A DNA stretch of 46,162 nt from Saprospiraceae bacterium (GTDB lineage Bacteria; Bacteroidota; Bacteroidia; Chitinophagales; Saprospiraceae). A program made the position numbers and the translations under genes. Below, piece by piece: positions 35,467 through 44,767 of the stretch; position 1 is the stretch's first letter; each line of letters starts with the position of its first letter. The stretch covers positions 14,680 to 60,841 of the forward strand of contig JAHDHW010000010.1 of the NCBI GenBank assembly GCA_020631105.1, given 5' to 3'. Below the pieces are notes generated by a model. It worked only from the letters and a program-made list of their open reading frames with translations. It was not told the DNA's origin and made no database searches.

Positions 35467-36666
35467 ATGAGCATTACAAAGACAGAGGTAAAGAAACTAT
35501 CAAAAAAATACTTCAAGGATACGATTGCAAATCGTCGCCATATTCATCAGAACCCTGAACTCTCGTACGAAGAAGTTGAAACAGGGAAGTACATTGCTTC
35601 AATACTCGAAGAATACGGTATTCCACACGAACACGGATGTGCAGAGAATGGAGTAGTAGCCATTATCAAAGGCAAAAGACCCGGTAAGAAAGTGGTAGCC
35701 TTAAGAGCTGATATTGACGCACTACCTATCCAGGAAGCTAATAAAGTACCCTATAAGTCAAAGAAAAAGGGCATCATGCACGCCTGCGGTCATGATGTAC
35801 ATACCGCTTCGTTATTAACTACGGCCAGAATTTTAAACGACTTAAAGGATAAGTTTGCAGGGACGATTAAATTTATCTTCCAGCCAGCCGAAGAGCGTTT
35901 ACCGGGAGGTGCTTCGATTATGATTGCAGAAGGTGTATTAGAAAACCCAACACCTAAAAGCATTCTTGGACAGCATGTTCATCCGCCACTTGAAGTTGGA
36001 AAAGTAGGATTCAGACCGGGGAAATATATGGCTTCTGCCGATGAAATTTATGTAACGATCAAAGGCCGCGGAGGACATGGAGCATTACCTCATGATTGTA
36101 TTGACCCGATTTTAATTTCGGCGCACATGATCACTGCACTTCAGCAAGTCGTTAGCCGACGAGTGAATCCAACAATTCCAAGTGTATTGACTTTTGGTAA
36201 AATTAACTCAACGGGTGGTGCCACGAATATAATTCCAAATGAAGTAAAACTCATGGGAACCTTCCGCACAATGGATGAAGAATGGCGTCAAAAAGCGCAT
36301 AAGGTGATGCGGAAGATGGCAAAGAGTGTTGCAAAAGGAATGGGTGGTGCTTGCGATTTTAAAATTTTAAAGGGCTACCCTTGCCTGTTAAACGAACCGG
36401 ATTTGACTGCTGCTAGCAAAGAAGCTGCGATAGAATATCTGGGTGCAAAGAATGTTGTCGATTTGCCAATCCGCCTGACTGCTGAAGATTTTGCTTATTA
36501 CTCTCAACAAATGCCGGCTTGTTTTTATCGATTAGGAACAGGTAATGCTGCCAAAGGCATTACTTCGCCAGTACATACGACAACCTTTGATATTGATGAG
36601 AAAGCCTTAGAGTTAAGCGCTGGGTTAATGGCTTGGTTGGCAATGAAGGAATTACAGCGTAAGTAA
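35467..36666 (+). CDS. M20D family amidohydrolase / N-acyl amino acid hydrolase
   Basis: 399 residues, standard for the family. Metal ligands of the di-zinc M20 fold are visible: Cys107 and His109 in MHACGHDVH, the Glu pair in QPAEE (142-143), His170 in LGQHVHPPL and a C-terminal His in SPVHTTTFD. The dimerisation domain insert contains GRGGHGALPH. Family members remove acyl or other groups from amino acid derivatives, such as hippurate and N-acetyl amino acids; the substrate cannot be assigned. It starts 22 bases after the glycosyltransferase gene and its stop codon abuts the stop of the convergent yraN with no base between. Confidence 0.9.
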   Translation: MSITKTEVKKLSKKYFKDTIANRRHIHQNPELSYEEVETGKYIASILEEYGIPHEHGCAENGVVAIIKGKRPGKKVVALRADIDALPIQEANKVPYKSKKKGIMHACGHDVHTASLLTTARILNDLKDKFAGTIKFIFQPAEERLPGGASIMIAEGVLENPTPKSILGQHVHPPLEVGKVGFRPGKYMASADEIYVTIKGRGGHGALPHDCIDPILISAHMITALQQVVSRRVNPTIPSVLTFGKINSTGGATNIIPNEVKLMGTFRTMDEEWRQKAHKVMRKMAKSVAKGMGGACDFKILKGYPCLLNEPDLTAASKEAAIEYLGAKNVVDLPIRLTAEDFAYYSQQMPACFYRLGTGNAAKGITSPVHTTTFDIDEKALELSAGLMAWLAMKELQRK

Positions 36667-37029
36667 TTACCAACCAGGAAAAAAGGCATCTTTGAAATGC
36701 TGTAAATCATATTCCGGTTGCTGGAGTATAACCGAAATAATATCAAATCTTATTTCCCAGGTATGTCCGACCTGATCCATGTATGCACTGGCAGCATCAG
36801 CTAATAGCCTTTGCTTTTTTGGTGTTACTGCCAGAGCGGGATCGCCAAAGATTGCAGTACTTCGGGTTTTTACTTCTACAAAAATCAGAACCTCTTTCTT
36901 TTTAGCAATAATATCTATTTCAGCTTTGTGGAATCTCCAATTTGATTCCAGTATAGTATACCCTTGTTGGAGCAAGTATTCTTTTGCCAAATCTTCTCCT
37001 TCCTCTCCTGTTTTAAGATGCTGAGCCAT
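36667..37029 (-). CDS. yraN: YraN / UPF0102 family nuclease-fold protein
   Basis: 120 residues. The restriction-endonuclease-like core is present: GEDLAKEYLLQQGYTILESNWRF, then AEIDIIAKKKEVLIFVEVKTR with the E-D...E-x-K pattern of the fold, then VTPKKQRLL. The family is widespread and suspected of acting on branched or damaged DNA, but no role is proven. It converges on the amidohydrolase gene with zero spacing. Confidence 0.93.
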   Translation of the reverse strand: MAQHLKTGEEGEDLAKEYLLQQGYTILESNWRFHKAEIDIIAKKKEVLIFVEVKTRSTAIFGDPALAVTPKKQRLLADAASAYMDQVGHTWEIRFDIISVILQQPEYDLQHFKDAFFPGW

Positions 37030-37285
37030 TTTCTAAATCTAAATTGATCGAAACCCTAAGGTTTCTTCGTACAATTGAAAAAGATAAGTATTTTTGGCGG
37101 TGAATTTAATAATTCCTCACCCTAGCCAAATATTTACTTCTACTACCAAAACCTGAATTGTAAAGAAATAAGATGTTTCATTGTTTAGCATGGGATTCTT
37201 AATTCCGGATAAATGGTAATTACAATCTATTTCCACAGAGGTAAAATCTATTTTTTCAATTGTATAAACGATCAATTTAAAGACT

Positions 37286-38935
37286 ATGCTTAATCGGCAA
37301 AACCCAACAACTACGAAAGCCTGGAAAGCTTTGGAACAACATTTTGAAGCAATTCAGGATGTGCATATGCGTGATTTATTTGAGGAGGATGCTCAGCGTT
37401 TTGATCGCTTTTCATTAGAGTGGGAAGATTTATTAGTAGATTATTCCAAAAATAGAATTACGTCAGATACATTAGACTTATTAGTCGATTTAGCGAAGGA
37501 GTGTAACCTGGGAACAGCAATTGAACAAATGTTTTCGGGTAAGGTCATTAATGAAACAGAGGGCCGTTCTGTCCTACATGTTGCTTTACGTAACCGTAGT
37601 CAAACACCAATAGAGGTGAACGGCGAAAATGTAATGCCGAAGGTCAATGCAGTACTGGAACAAATGAAGAATTTTTCGACAGGTCTGTTGAATGGAACGT
37701 GGAAAGGATACACCGGAAAAAGAATAACGGACATTGTTAATATCGGTATCGGAGGTTCTGATTTAGGATTGGTAATGGTTACCGAAGCATTACGCCCATA
37801 TTGGAATGGAAACATTCGACCACACTTCGTTTCCAACGTTGATGGTACTGATATCTCTGAAGTCCTTCGTACTGTAGATCCGGAAACCACCCTTTTTGTT
37901 ATTGCTTCGAAGTCATTCACGACACAAGAAACAATGACTAATGCCTTTACCGCAAGAGACTGGTTCCTTAAGACTGCTATTCATGATGAACATGTTCGAA
38001 AGCATTTTGTAGCAGTATCGACTAATCAACAAGGGGTAGAATCCTTTGGTATTGCACCACAGAATATGTTTGTATTCTGGAACTGGGTGGGAGGGCGTTA
38101 TTCCTTATCTTCTGCGATTGGTTTATCTATTTCATGTACGATTGGTTTTGATCATTTTATGGAATTGCATGATGGGTTACATGCAATGGATCAACATTTT
38201 CGGAGTACACCTTTCGAAAAAAATATCCCGGTGATTCTTGGCCTTTTAGGGATTTGGTATAATAATTTCTTCGGAGCGGAGTCGGAAGCTATCCTGCCAT
38301 ATGATCAATATCTGCATCGGTTTACAGCATATTTTCAGCAAGCCAATATGGAGAGTAATGGAAAGAACGTTGATCGATCAGGTGAAACGGTGAACTATCA
38401 AACCGGGCCAATTCTATGGGGAGAGCCAGGTACAAATGGTCAACATGCTTTTTACCAATTAATCCACCAGGGAACGAAGCTTATACCTTGTGATTTCATT
38501 GCTCCGGCGGTTTCTCAAAATCCAATTGGAGATCATCATGCTATCTTATTGTCAAACTATTTTGCACAGACAGAAGCACTGATGAAGGGTAAGACTAAAG
38601 CGGAAGTTGAAGCAGAACTCACTGCTGCTGGAAAATCACCAGAAGAAATAAACCAATTAGCGCCCTTCAAAGTATTTGAAGGGAACCGACCAACAAACTC
38701 CATTTTACTAAAGAAACTAAGCCCTTATCAGTTAGGGCAATTAATTGCTTTGTATGAACATAAAATCTTTGTTCAAGGGGTCATTTGGAATGTCTTTAGT
38801 TTTGATCAATGGGGCGTTCAGCTAGGGAAAGAACTGGCGAACAAGATATTACCAGAACTGGAATCAACAGATGAAATTCATACTCATGATGCTTCAACAA
38901 ACGGCTTGATCAATGCCTTTAAAAAGTGGCGTTGA
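37286..38935 (+). CDS. pgi: Glucose-6-phosphate isomerase
   Basis: 549 residues, the length of the long bacterial/eukaryotic form. Interconverts glucose 6-phosphate and fructose 6-phosphate in the cytoplasm. Family signatures: [11 protein letters not shown] (151-161), [47 protein letters not shown] and the C-terminal [16 protein letters not shown] with the catalytic lysine (Lys546). Single gene; 256 bases upstream hold a TATTTTTG box (37089-37096) without a -33 partner. No terminator was seen downstream. Confidence 0.97.
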   Translation: MLNRQNPTTTKAWKALEQHFEAIQDVHMRDLFEEDAQRFDRFSLEWEDLLVDYSKNRITSDTLDLLVDLAKECNLGTAIEQMFSGKVINETEGRSVLHVALRNRSQTPIEVNGENVMPKVNAVLEQMKNFSTGLLNGTWKGYTGKRITDIVNIGIGGSDLGLVMVTEALRPYWNGNIRPHFVSNVDGTDISEVLRTVDPETTLFVIASKSFTTQETMTNAFTARDWFLKTAIHDEHVRKHFVAVSTNQQGVESFGIAPQNMFVFWNWVGGRYSLSSAIGLSISCTIGFDHFMELHDGLHAMDQHFRSTPFEKNIPVILGLLGIWYNNFFGAESEAILPYDQYLHRFTAYFQQANMESNGKNVDRSGETVNYQTGPILWGEPGTNGQHAFYQLIHQGTKLIPCDFIAPAVSQNPIGDHHAILLSNYFAQTEALMKGKTKAEVEAELTAAGKSPEEINQLAPFKVFEGNRPTNSILLKKLSPYQLGQLIALYEHKIFVQGVIWNVFSFDQWGVQLGKELANKILPELESTDEIHTHDASTNGLINAFKKWR

Positions 38936-39027
38936 TTGAATATAATTGTTTTAAAAGGAGTCAAACAAAAAATAAAGGGATGATCATTTATAATGGGTTG
39001 ATTGTCCATACCTTTCATGGTAAGAAC

Positions 39028-39045
39028 TTTTTACATATGTAAAAA
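39028..39045. promoter_or_regulatory. Perfect 18-base palindrome upstream of the FG-GAP cargo gene
   Basis: TTTTTACATATGTAAAAA, about 117 bases before the start at 39162. A perfect dyad of this size and composition is typical of a dimeric regulator's operator. It has no T run, so it is not a terminator. Confidence 0.45.
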
Positions 39046-39161
39046 TGTATAAAATGGGGTATGCTTGGGAAGAAACTTTTGTATCTTCGTTATAGTATTT
39101 TGTCAATTCTTGGTGTTTCCGCTTGACAAAAGAACTGTAAACAAAAAACAAACGCCGAATT

Positions 39162-40598
39162 ATGAGATCTACTTATCCCATGAAGCTCATTGGAGCTTGC
39201 CTGCTACTCTGTGGCCTCTCTATAAACGTTTCTGCCCAGTATTTCGATAACTATTCTAATAATTTACCTGATGCAAGTGCTTCTTTTCAAACAAAAGAGG
39301 TGCTAGCTACCGACGTAGACAATGATGGTGATATTGACATCATTCTTGCGAATGAATTTCAGCGGAATGTAGTTTTACTTAATAATGGCCAAGGGGTGTT
39401 TACTGAAGGTCAGGTTGGTATACCGGCTAATGAAGAACATGATAGTGAAGGAATTACTGTCGGTGATTTCAACCAAGATGGATTGAACGATATCGTTTTT
39501 GTAAGTGAGGATGATTTCGAACATGAGTACTACTGGAATAATGGAAACGGGACTTATAATACGCCGCCCATTTTTCTTCCTTATACTGTCTGCCGAACGG
39601 TGCTTGCACATGATTTCAACAGTGATGGAGTTGATGATTTAATCCTTGGAAATAATGGTCAAAATATGATGTTGATCAATAATGGTGCAGGTGATTTTGC
39701 GAATGAAACCTTTGAGCGTATTCCGTTTTTTGAAGATGCTACACAGGATATTGATATTGCAGATGTAAATGGTGATGGTAAGATCGATATGTTTGTTGCA
39801 AATGAGAATGGGAACCATTTATTGATCAATAATGGTTTCGATGTTTTTATAGATGAGACTGCGAATAAGCTTCCACAAGGTTTGGTGATGGACAGCCGCT
39901 CAATGTTGTTTGGTGATGTAGATGGTGATGGTGATCAGGATATATTTCTGTGTAATGTTGCTTTTGCAGACGGAGCAGATGCTCGCAATCGATTATTTTT
40001 AAATGACGGTCAAGGTAACTTTAGTGATGTATCTGCGAATAATTTACCTGCTTATACGGAGCAAACAGTTGATGCGGTATTCACTGATTTTAATAACGAT
40101 GGCTCTCCCGATATAATCGTAACCAATGTACTTGGGATTCCGATGGGTGCTTATGTCAATAATGGGAACGGGAAGTTTAATGATGTTACCAATGTGGTCC
40201 TGGGGAATCTTGCAGTGGAGGCTTTTGGTATTGCTGCAGCTGACTTTAATAATGATGGATTTGAAGATTTGTACATAGGTAATCGAGAAGGGAAGGATGT
40301 CCTTATGCTCCGAAATCCTGCAGTATTATCTTCTGAAGAGTTACCGATTGTTGCTTTGAGTGTACGACCTAATCCAGTGCGTAGCACGGTGCAGATCCAA
40401 GGAGAATGGACAGAAGCTCCAAAGGATGTTATGGTCTTTGATACGCAGGGCCGGCGAGTAATAAATATTACAAATGCCGATTTAAACGGAGATAACCTGA
40501 GCTTTGAAATGCCTCAATCCGTCGCTGATGGGGTTTATACCATTCGAATACAAACGAAAAAATCAATTGGTACTGCGAAGATAGTGCTGCTGCGTTAA
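39162..40598 (+). CDS. FG-GAP/VCBS seven-repeat propeller protein with T9SS sorting domain
   Basis: 478 residues; the start may be the ATG at 39162 or at 39180 (MKLIGACLLLCGLSINVSAQ), both giving a signal peptide. Seven repeats each carry a calcium-binding DxDxDxxD loop: DVDNDGDID, DFNQDGLND, DFNSDGVDD, DVNGDGKID, DVDGDGDQD, DFNNDGSPD and DFNNDGFED. Together they fit one seven-bladed beta-propeller, the fold used for adhesion or as a scaffold in integrin-like proteins. The last 80 residues (VRPNPVRSTVQIQGEW...DTQGRRVIN...VADGVYTIRI...AKIVLLR) are a T9SS sorting domain. Likely surface-exposed or released; the ligand is unknown. Confidence 0.88.
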   Translation: MRSTYPMKLIGACLLLCGLSINVSAQYFDNYSNNLPDASASFQTKEVLATDVDNDGDIDIILANEFQRNVVLLNNGQGVFTEGQVGIPANEEHDSEGITVGDFNQDGLNDIVFVSEDDFEHEYYWNNGNGTYNTPPIFLPYTVCRTVLAHDFNSDGVDDLILGNNGQNMMLINNGAGDFANETFERIPFFEDATQDIDIADVNGDGKIDMFVANENGNHLLINNGFDVFIDETANKLPQGLVMDSRSMLFGDVDGDGDQDIFLCNVAFADGADARNRLFLNDGQGNFSDVSANNLPAYTEQTVDAVFTDFNNDGSPDIIVTNVLGIPMGAYVNNGNGKFNDVTNVVLGNLAVEAFGIAAADFNNDGFEDLYIGNREGKDVLMLRNPAVLSSEELPIVALSVRPNPVRSTVQIQGEWTEAPKDVMVFDTQGRRVINITNADLNGDNLSFEMPQSVADGVYTIRIQTKKSIGTAKIVLLR

Positions 40599-40672
40599 AC
40601 TTTTTATAACTAAAGATCGTGTAACTATCTACCATTTGGATCGTCTTAGGAATAGAACTTAATCTAATTAAG

Positions 40673-41608
40673 ATGGTCAAACATTTTCTCTTATTCTTTT
40701 TATTATTCCTGGGGCTTACGTCTTGTAAGACCAAACAGGCGATAACGCCTTTAGATTACGCTTTGCTGAGCGCGCATGTCTATGATGAAGATCATCGAGA
40801 ACTGCCGGCAAAGTTTGAATCGTATGTAGCCTTCGAAGAAAAAGAACCTTCTTTTGCAAGTATGCTCAATGGTTTTGTTCGTGGATTAGATGTGGAGAAA
40901 GTAGTCCAGCTAAGCCAGGATGATGAAAAAGGAAAACTCATCAGCTACCTTGCAGTCAAAGCGGTAGCTGGCGGAGGGTATTATGGACAGGCTTATATCG
41001 AACGTTCAACTAATCAGATTATCATTGCACACCGTGGAACGGATAACTTGATTGAAGCCTTTGTTGGAGCGCAAAAAGTTGATATAAAAACCGGAAGAAA
41101 GTTGTGGAGTATGGTCAAAGATTTGGATGATGATTATGAAATATATGCGGGCAAGATACCCAGAGATCAATTCCTGCAAGCTAGATCATTTACACAGAAA
41201 GTAAAGCGTACTTATGTAAAAGAGTATGGTGAAGAACCAAAAATCATTCATACGGGCCATTCACTGGGAGCTGTGCTTGCAGAACTTTGTGCAGTGGCGG
41301 ATAATACAGAAGCGATCACTTTCGAGAGCCCGGGTACAGCACCATTGATTAAAGATCTTGAAAAGATCGTAAGTTCTTTTGATTATGAAAGCTTCGACCC
41401 GAATAAAGCTTCGATCACTATCTATAATGCTGAGCCTAACAGGATCAATACCTTACATCAACAATTAGGAGAAGTCAAACAACTGTACAAATCGAAAAAA
41501 TCTATTGCAGATTATTCCGAAAATGCTTTGATTGATAACCTCTATCAACATTCTATTGATACGCTATTGGTTCGTTTCAATCCTAAAACCGGACAACCCA
41601 AAAACTAG
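40673..41608 (+). CDS. Lipase class 3-like lipoprotein
   Basis: 311 residues. The signal peptide ends in lipobox GLTSC (Cys18), so it is anchored to a membrane by lipid. The body has an alpha/beta-hydrolase core of the class 3 lipase type: IIIAHRGTDN (oxyanion region) and the nucleophile elbow TGHSLGA with Ser197. The following TFESPGTAP loop also fits. The rest of the triad was not located with certainty. Substrate could be a lipid or another ester. It starts 74 bases after the FG-GAP gene with no terminator seen between, so the two may be co-transcribed, and it converges on the next gene with a 4-base gap. Confidence 0.8.
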   Translation: MVKHFLLFFLLFLGLTSCKTKQAITPLDYALLSAHVYDEDHRELPAKFESYVAFEEKEPSFASMLNGFVRGLDVEKVVQLSQDDEKGKLISYLAVKAVAGGGYYGQAYIERSTNQIIIAHRGTDNLIEAFVGAQKVDIKTGRKLWSMVKDLDDDYEIYAGKIPRDQFLQARSFTQKVKRTYVKEYGEEPKIIHTGHSLGAVLAELCAVADNTEAITFESPGTAPLIKDLEKIVSSFDYESFDPNKASITIYNAEPNRINTLHQQLGEVKQLYKSKKSIADYSENALIDNLYQHSIDTLLVRFNPKTGQPKN

Positions 41609-41612
41609 AACA

Positions 41613-43910
41613 TTAGAATGCAATTGGGGCGGCTAAGCATTGCTTAGGTATATCAAATGCATCCACTAATAGATCTGCATCAATTCTAACTTCTTTGCAG
41701 AGCCGATCAACTACTCGTCGGATTGCTTTTGATTTGTTAGGGTGAATATATTCTTCTTCCAGGTACCAGCCTTTATGTTGTTCCATGGTTGAAAGCGCAT
41801 AAAGGTCGCACATTCGTTTTAGAACATTTTTAATTGTGTTGTCCTCTACAGTCTTTAGTCTTTCGATGTACTGCTCAAGTACTACTTTTTCAACATAAGC
41901 GTGTGCTAGTTCCAGGATATGATTTTGGCAACGAAGGAAAGCTTCGTGCGCGGGTACTTTCATTCGTAGATAATTCCGCATTCTTTGACTAACGGATACC
42001 AGCAATTTATGCTCTCTGTATTTAAAGGCACTAAGCTGGAATTCACTATCTGTCAAGTGCGCCAAATCTGTATTACGCGTATTAACGAAATTCTTTTCTG
42101 TAAGCGAAGTCGTTACCTGTTTAGCTAAGAGGCGGAGAACGGCCATGAATCCTTCATCGTGGAATGATTTACGAAAGTCGGAAAGTAAGCCTTTAGCCAC
42201 TAACTGCATGAGGACAGTATTGTCTCCTTCAAAGGTCGTATAAATATCAGTATCTGCTTTTAAGTCCGCTAAGCGGTTTTCAGCTAAATATCCTTTCCCT
42301 CCACAGGCTTCTCGGCACTCTTGTAAGGTTTCGGTGGTAAACCAGGTGGCATAGGATTTTAGTCCTGCCGCCAGAGTTTCTATCTCTCTGATATCCTCTT
42401 CGCTGCTATTTACGTATCGATCTGTCAAATAGGTTAGTGCAATGTCCAGTGCATAAGATTTCGCTAAATGCGGCATTAATCTTCTTTGGTGACTTGGGTA
42501 GTCCATGATAGTTGTTTCGGGCAAACCTTCTTTTGGAGCAAATTGCTTTCTTTTTAAGCCATATTTTATTGCAACTGCAAGACCGGTTTTCGCTGCACTT
42601 AGCCCGGCTCGAGGAACACTTACACGGCCACCAACCAGGGTACCTAGCATCGTAAAGAATCGGCGACCAGGGTTTTCAATCGGGCTGGAGTATTTACCAT
42701 GCTCATCAATATTCCCAAATCTATTTAAAAGATTCGCTCTTGGTACGCGAACCTGATCAAACCAAATACGGCCATTATCAACCCCGTTTAGTCCAAGTTT
42801 GTATCCACAATCTTCGACTCGAATGCCGGGGAGTGTATTGTGCTTGTCATCTCTAAGAGGTACTAATACTGCATGTACCCCATGACTTTCTCCGTCGACA
42901 ATTAATTGAGCGAAGACGGTAGCCATTTTTCCGTGTAGCGCATTTCCAATATATTCTTTACCGTCCTTTTCTGTAGGGGTATGAATGATAATCTCGTCTG
43001 TTTCCGAATCGTAAGTTGCGGTAGTTTTTAAACCTCGGACATTTGACCCATGCCCGGTTTCCGTCATCGCAAAGCAACCTGGAAGTTTAAGTGATCCAAT
43101 GTCTTCAAGATATTTTTTATGATGATAGTCTGTCCCTAACCAGTATACGCTTCCTCCAAATAATCCAAACTGCACCCCAAACTTAATCGCTAAACTAGAG
43201 TCGTGATACCCAAGCATTTCGAATACAGCAATGTAATGTCCCATACTTCCCTTTCCTCCAAATGCCTCCGGATAGGAGAGGGCCCCAAATCCTCGATCCG
43301 CCAAATGTTTACACCATTCCAGTACTTGATTTCGGTGATCTTCTTTGACCGGCAATCTCTTAAGTTCAAAAGCAGGGTCACTTAAAAGCGTGCGCATTTG
43401 ATTTCTGGTTTCTGAGTAAGAATCATCCAAAATAACCTGGAGCGCTTTTACATCAAAGCGTTTTTGTTCTGACGGAGGTGCATGAAAGATTGCTTGAGCA
43501 ACAGGGCTATCGGTTATTCCAAGAGCTGACTCTATATCACGAAGTGCTTTTTCTGTTTCGGGGGTTTGCCATTTAAGGATTTCCTGGTCGGTAGCACTTT
43601 GTTTGGCCATCTCTAATCCCATCTGAACCAGTGACCTTTTAGAGGTTTCTGGTAACTTTTTTGCCTTTTTCTGTAGCACCGTACTCCAATGCTTGAATAG
43701 TTGTTCGGAAGGAGGATTAGCTGGATTTGTCCATTCAACTAATTGTCTTTTATCAGTGATGGTTAGAAAATCTAGCTGATTGACCATTTTACGGATCAGC
43801 TTAACCTCACTGGGGCTCAGAATACTATCTGCCCAACCGATATAATAAACAGGAAGTAAACTAAGGATACCTGGTGAGTAATCAGGGTATTGAACAGGAA
43901 GCGTACTCAT
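41613..43910 (-). CDS. Acyl-CoA oxidase/dehydrogenase family flavoprotein with N-terminal extension
   Basis: 765 residues, much longer than the 380-600 of ordinary acyl-CoA dehydrogenases and closer to peroxisomal acyl-CoA oxidases. The flavoenzyme core shows FAMTETGHGSNVRGL (FAD/substrate loop), GCFAMTE, PRANLLNRFGN, and ECREACGGKGYLAENRLADLKAD followed by TTFEGDNTVLMQ, where the Glu lies at the usual catalytic-base region of the oxidase group. It should oxidise acyl-CoA to 2-enoyl-CoA. Residues about 20-65 (GWADSILSPSEVKLIRKMV) resemble a TerB-like helical domain. No other beta-oxidation genes are near. The direct electron acceptor (oxygen or ETF) is not decided. Confidence 0.85.
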   Translation of the reverse strand: MSTLPVQYPDYSPGILSLLPVYYIGWADSILSPSEVKLIRKMVNQLDFLTITDKRQLVEWTNPANPPSEQLFKHWSTVLQKKAKKLPETSKRSLVQMGLEMAKQSATDQEILKWQTPETEKALRDIESALGITDSPVAQAIFHAPPSEQKRFDVKALQVILDDSYSETRNQMRTLLSDPAFELKRLPVKEDHRNQVLEWCKHLADRGFGALSYPEAFGGKGSMGHYIAVFEMLGYHDSSLAIKFGVQFGLFGGSVYWLGTDYHHKKYLEDIGSLKLPGCFAMTETGHGSNVRGLKTTATYDSETDEIIIHTPTEKDGKEYIGNALHGKMATVFAQLIVDGESHGVHAVLVPLRDDKHNTLPGIRVEDCGYKLGLNGVDNGRIWFDQVRVPRANLLNRFGNIDEHGKYSSPIENPGRRFFTMLGTLVGGRVSVPRAGLSAAKTGLAVAIKYGLKRKQFAPKEGLPETTIMDYPSHQRRLMPHLAKSYALDIALTYLTDRYVNSSEEDIREIETLAAGLKSYATWFTTETLQECREACGGKGYLAENRLADLKADTDIYTTFEGDNTVLMQLVAKGLLSDFRKSFHDEGFMAVLRLLAKQVTTSLTEKNFVNTRNTDLAHLTDSEFQLSAFKYREHKLLVSVSQRMRNYLRMKVPAHEAFLRCQNHILELAHAYVEKVVLEQYIERLKTVEDNTIKNVLKRMCDLYALSTMEQHKGWYLEEEYIHPNKSKAIRRVVDRLCKEVRIDADLLVDAFDIPKQCLAAPIAF

Positions 43911-44039
43911 AGTCTATGATTTTATTGATGGAATAGGATATTGGGCAAAAGTTAAAATGATAACCAGTAATACCTTGCCTTTGTTCTTTATGACGTATAA
44001 AATTACTGTAGTAACAAGTTAACTAAATCAGACGGAAAA

Positions 44040-44140
44040 GAAAAAACCGGAATTCAAATGAATGAATTCCGGTCAGATAAGTGTTTGTTCGCTTTTTCTA
44101 AGATTGACCCTGAATCAGGAAAAACGAAAAACCTATCAAA
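44040..44140 (-). ncRNA. Candidate small RNA
   Basis: A minus-strand TACTTTTG box (44152-44145) matches TAnnTTTG but has no -33 element. About 100 bases downstream is a strong minus-strand terminator (44047-44072 plus T run). The stretch between has no open frame of note and includes the palindrome CCTGATTCAGG. It might instead be the leader of the acyl-CoA oxidase-like gene with an attenuator. No known RNA family was recognised. Confidence 0.3.
44047..44072 (-). terminator. Intrinsic terminator upstream of the acyl-CoA oxidase-like gene
   Basis: CCGGAATTCA, six-base loop, TGAATTCCGG, then TTTTTTCTTTT on the minus strand. It lies about 135 bases before the oxidase start and after the terminator of the 69-residue gene, so it ends a different, short transcript or acts as an attenuator. 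Confidence 0.8.
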
Positions 44141-44310
44141 GGGTCAAAAGTACACCTGTTTTTATTATTGAGTTCTATCTGTAGATGTTAGGAAAGTTTC
44201 TGGGAGATTTCATACTCTTTTTCGTTTTTGAAGCATGTTTGTTTCATCTGTTCTAATATTTAACAGGAAGGGTGGTAAAGAGGAGACAATTGGTTTTTAA
44301 AACATAAAAA

Positions 44311-44335
44311 AGGCCATCCTGAGAAGATGGCCTTA
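44311..44335 (-). terminator. Intrinsic terminator after the 69-residue gene
   Basis: AAGGCCATC and GATGGCCTT pair around a seven-base loop; on the minus strand seven T follow. It is 35 bases past the stop at 44371 and supports that small gene being real. Confidence 0.85.
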
Positions 44336-44370
44336 AAACAGACTATGAGAGAACCGCTATGAGAGAAAAT

Positions 44371-44580
44371 TTATTCGTAAGCTATTAAAAAGGGCATAGC
44401 TGATGTTTTTTCGAGGCTTTCAGCCACTTTCGGGGTGTCAATCGTAATTTCTTGAGTTTTCATTTGAACTGAGGGACGATATTGGTTGATCATTTCCTCA
44501 GAAGGATGATAATTCACAGGACGATAGAGCCAGTGAATACAAACAAAAATGAAAGAAAAGAGGAGGGTAAACTTGAGCAT
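44371..44580 (-). CDS. Small membrane-anchored or secreted protein of unknown function
   Basis: 69 residues. An N-terminal hydrophobic segment (LKFTLLFSFIFVCIHWLY, 2-19) acts as a membrane anchor or uncleaved signal. The remaining 50 polar residues end in SLEKTSAMPFLIAYE. No family was recognised. It is followed by a clear terminator (44311-44335), and a near-consensus -7 box (one mismatch) lies just upstream of the start, which together argue for a genuine single-gene unit. Confidence 0.55.
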   Translation of the reverse strand: MLKFTLLFSFIFVCIHWLYRPVNYHPSEEMINQYRPSVQMKTQEITIDTPKVAESLEKTSAMPFLIAYE

Positions 44581-44666
44581 AGTGTTTCAAAATTTAGGGT
44601 TCGTAAATATTGGTTTTCAAATGTGGTAGTATTGAAGTTGTTCGTTCTATAGGCAAGCCTTTAAAA

Positions 44667-44696
44667 ACCACCGAAAGCTTTTACCCTTTCGGTGGT
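44667..44696 (-). terminator. Intrinsic terminator after the glucosaminidase gene
   Basis: ACCACCGAAAG and CTTTCGGTGGT form an 11-base stem with an eight-base loop; TTTTT follows on the minus strand. It lies 71 bases past the stop at 44768. Confidence 0.85.
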
Positions 44697-44743
44697 ACAA
44701 TCTAGGTCGGGTATAATTTATTCTAATGATTTCATTCTTGGGT

Positions 44744-44761
44744 ATCAATCAATCAATCAAT
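44744..44761. repeat. Four-base microsatellite, 4.5 copies of ATCA
   Basis: ATCAATCAATCAATCAAT, just past the glucosaminidase stop codon. Too short and badly placed to suggest phase variation. Confidence 0.6.
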
Positions 44762-44767
44762 TTATAA

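Noticed and set aside
44216-44253. Very short minus-strand frame (MKQTCFKNEKEYEISQKLS) between two terminators
   Set aside because: Only 19 codons, no promoter box and no recognisable motif.
44744-44761. ATCA repeat as a phase-variation tract
   Set aside because: It lies downstream of a stop codon, not in a promoter or coding region, and is only 18 bases.
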